From: Hansfordia pulvinata
Lineage: Eukaryota > Ascomycota > Sordariomycetes > Xylariales
Assembly (NCBI GenBank): GCA_006538405.1
Contig: BJKQ01000014.1
Location: 1,240,001-1,304,000 of the forward strand
DNA length: 64,000 nucleotides
Direction of reading: 5' to 3'
Below, one piece after another: positions 61,319-64,000 of the stretch. How positions within the stretch are numbered: the first letter of the stretch is position 1; each line of letters opens with the position of its first letter. The notes under the pieces are model-generated. The model searched no databases, was not told the origin of the DNA, and was given only the letters and a program-made list of their open reading frames with translations. Both the position numbers and the translations under genes were made by a program.

Positions 61319-62958
61319 ATGTCAAGCCGATCAACGCCTCGGAGGCGCCAGGACCTGCGCGAGTCCCACGCACTCGCCCGCAATGCCGACGGATCCAAGC
61401 CAAAGGTCATCAACGCCGCCCCTTCCCTAGAGATGGCCGAGCGCTATGGCATTTCCGACCAGAGGTCCACCCTCTCCAAGCTTGTCGGTCTGGCTGGCCG
61501 CATCTTCATCGAGACGATCCCCCACGTGCTGGCCGTGAGTGCCATGCTGAGCTTGATATTTGGTGGCTGCTGCTCCAACGTAAGCCTTCGCCCATGTCCC
61601 TTACGACCACGCCCTTGGCCATCAAAGACTCGTCATTCTTTCGGCCTGCTAATATAGCCTCCGCAACTAAGGTGTTCACGCTTGAGGCCATCATTAAGTG
61701 AGTCACGCCTCTTTCCGATTCGCGATGGAACGACGCTGACGATGTTCTCGCCATCAGAGCCGAGCCAGCCAGTGGTACGAGCCCAACCCGACTTCCCAGA
61801 ACCCCCTCCGACATCACAGACTAGAGTTTGAGAGCTGACATCGACTGCCTCATACAGGGACGCTCATGACTTTCGTACAGTTCGTCTTCGTCGCAATCAC
61901 GGGGTACATCTCCCAGTTTGATACGTCCCGTCCGCCCTTTTTCCTCGCGCCCAATCGCGTCCCAATCCGACGCTGGCTTCTCAACATTGTGCTCTTTTTC
62001 GCCATCAATGTTCTCAACAACCACGCTTTCAGCTATGACATATCCGTGCCTGTCCACATCATATTGCGCTCCGGTGGCAGCATCACGACCATGATAGCCG
62101 GGAGTCTCTATGGAAAGACATACTCTCGCATACAGATCACCGCCGTCATCCTTCTGACCATCGGTGTCATAACGGCGGCTTGGTCCGATGCCCAAGCAAA
62201 GGTAAGTCTCGGACCAGCTTTTTTTTATCTTCTTCCTTCTGGCGCCGTGGGCTTCCTGCGTTCGTGCATACTGGCAGCCTGAAAAATTCCCATCCTGCGT
62301 TTCAACCCTGGCTCAAGATCTGACTGTGGTATTTTTGTTATAGGGAACCACGGCCTCGGACGTAGACCAACCTGCATCAACTTTCACCACGGGGCTCGCC
62401 ATCCTATTTCTTGCTCAGATCCTCTCCGCCCTCATGGGTCTCTACACAGAGGACACCTACAAGCAGTACGGGCCACAGTGGAAGGAGAACCTGTTCTACT
62501 CCCACCTGCTGTCTTTGCCTCTGTTCCTGCCTTTCGCGCCGTCGCTGGTGGAACAATTCTCGCGCCTGGCCGACAGCCCCCCTCTGACCCTGCCATTTGC
62601 TCGCGAGTATGTTGAGGCGGCTCTGACGAGCGCCCCAGAGTCTGTGCAGCGCCTGCTAGGAAATATATCCGTGCCGAGCCAGCTGGTCTTTTTGGGGCTC
62701 AACGTGATGACGCAGTACGCTTGCATCCGGGGCGTCAATCTTCTGGCTGCCGTTTCTTCGGCGCTGACGGTCACAATTGTGCTGAATATTCGCAAGCTCG
62801 TCAGCCTGCTCTTTAGCATTTGGCTGTTTGGGAATAGACTTGCCCCCGGCACGCTGATTGGAGCCGTTGTTGTCTTCTCAGCAGGGGGGTTGTATTCACT
62901 GGGCCCTCGGAAGAACACTTCCGCCGCGATCAAGAAGCCTCACGCCAAAACGGCCTGA
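61319..62958 (+). CDS. YEA4: UDP-N-acetylglucosamine transporter, Yea4/SLC35B4-like (UAA family)
   Basis: ER/Golgi antiporter that supplies UDP-GlcNAc (or UDP-xylose in relatives). Five exons: 61319..61579, 61672..61697, 61758..61774, 61858..62201 and 62344..62958. Two exons are tiny (26 and 17 nt), yet they rebuild VFTLEAIIKAEPASG-TLMTFVQ exactly in phase; 420 aa. The N-terminus is hydrophilic (MSSRSTPRRRQDLRESHAL). Membrane helices begin at IPHVLAVSAMLSLIFGGCCS. Family motifs are FVQFVFVAITG, FFAINVLNNHAFSYDISVPV, HIILRSGGSITTMIAG, GLYTEDTYKQYGPQWKENLF, FYSHLLSLPLFL and TVTIVLNIRKLVSLLFSIWL. The C-terminus is basic (KKPHAKTA), compatible with ER retrieval. Family is secure; exact sugar is inferred. 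Confidence 0.94.
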
Positions 62959-64000
62959 ATACGAAGAGATGGGCCACGCGAAGATGGCTGCAGCAGGCTC
63001 AGGTATACTGCCAGCATGGGGATCAGGCATATAGCTCCCCAGTCTTAACTAGATGATACTTGCCCCCGTCTTGGGCATTCTGCATTCCCTGGTTGTTCGT
63101 GAGTGTCTTGTGTCTCGCCCGCTTACTGACCCATGACATGTTATTGGCATTTGGTCATGTTGGAATGAAGTGAAAGCGCGAAGTTGTGTTGTCTTTCTCG
63201 ACAGCTCAGAGATAGGTCTTGACGATCAGGACAAGAAATGATCGGGCTGTCCGCGTCGACTGGCAATTACACCGTCGACTGGCAATTACACTCACTTAAA
63301 AACGGGCGACAATCCCGACACTCTTCAAATGCCAATTTCTTTGCCCAGGAACAGGTGTGAGGCCGGGACCCAGGCAGGAACGCCTCTAGACCTAGGGTCT
63401 TGTTGATCACAACTAGATCCAAGCGCTATTGGGCATGAAATCAAACCACACGTGGGCTGCAGCATCTTCTGCGAGCGCAACATGCGAGTATGCATTCAGC
63501 TCAAGATAAGCGGACAGATGTGTGACACGACTGTGCAGATGGATAGGCGACCCCTCGGCGCCCCCCGTCACCCCCCGTCACCCCCGTCACCCTTCGTCGC
63601 CCCTTGGCAGCCCTTGGCGAATGTTGTTCAGGAACCCACCCTACCACCTACCAGCGCATGGGTCACCCGTGCACACCACAGCGACCTCGAGGCACAGTAG
63701 ATCTGGCCTCAAGTGCCACTGCAGGCTGTGAGCCTGTCGTGCCCCACCATCTTCTTCCGTAGTGCGTGTCTGCGTGCCTGAGCACAGAAAACCCAAGTCT
63801 AGGTAGGCAGGTCCAGACCTTGCAGCCTTCCAAATGACTGTGATGATGACGAAGGCCTGAATTGTGATGACCCGGTGTCACAGAGACCACCAAGACATGC
63901 TTCAGCAACTGACAGGCGGCACACTACAGTCTGCTTCACGCTGAGCTCTAAGGCTTATCTCGGCGAAACTGCCTTATGGTCGTAAGGTAGTCAGGCACAC
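62959..64000. other. Intergenic, right edge
   Basis: 3' flank of the transporter gene and unique sequence. It holds a perfect 19-bp tandem duplication (63254) and a short CCCCCGTCA array near 63559-63592. No coding frame is supported. Confidence 0.6.
63254..63291. repeat. Perfect 19-bp tandem duplication
   Basis: CGTCGACTGGCAATTACAC occurs twice head to tail with no mismatch. Confidence 0.95.

Overview
The window is nuclear DNA of a filamentous ascomycete. The genes are split by short introns (42-161 bp) with GT...AG ends and encode conserved eukaryotic housekeeping proteins with Pezizomycotina-type features. Gene content and protein style point to Sordariomycetes, probably Hypocreales; this placement is inference. 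No prokaryotic operon, CRISPR array, rRNA gene or convincing tRNA gene was seen. Exon joins were worked out by hand from splice signals, reading phase and family conservation.

Layout from left to right: 5' part of a ubiquitin C-terminal hydrolase (-); a 388-aa Cys-rich protein of unknown function behind a TATA box (+); MPO1/DUF962 (-); RPB7 (+); a 617-bp Mutator-like miniature transposon with 9-bp target duplications; a 663-aa conserved 'mucin-like' protein split by a 1.8-kb intron (-); VPS10 (-); an NTF2-like protein (+); an amino acid permease (-); a GH47 alpha-mannosidase (-); ATG10 (+); a single-RRM U1A/U2B'' protein (-); ARPC1 (+); RanGAP/RNA1 (+); DNM1 (-); a 351-aa protein of unknown function (-); the PP2A B subunit CDC55 (+); and a YEA4-like nucleotide-sugar transporter (+).

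The genes do not form one pathway or cluster. VPS10, GH47, the sugar transporter, the permease and MPO1 serve the secretory and membrane system. ATG10 and DNM1 serve autophagy and mitochondrial dynamics. RPB7, the U1A-like protein, RanGAP, CDC55 and ARPC1 are core machinery. No secondary-metabolite cluster and no intact autonomous transposon was found.

Long gene-poor stretches (about 10.6-13.1, 16.9-20.8, 25.5-30.2, 52.8-56.7 and 58.8-61.3 kb) carry microsatellites and two very frequent short motifs: TACTCGTA/TACGAGTA and GGTACCTA-type. Three single-base frame breaks, one in ARPC1 and two in CDC55, all lie in C runs and are all relieved by one extra C. That pattern suggests consensus error more than gene decay. 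The most novel observations are the miniature transposon, the TACTCGTA motif and the oversized intron.
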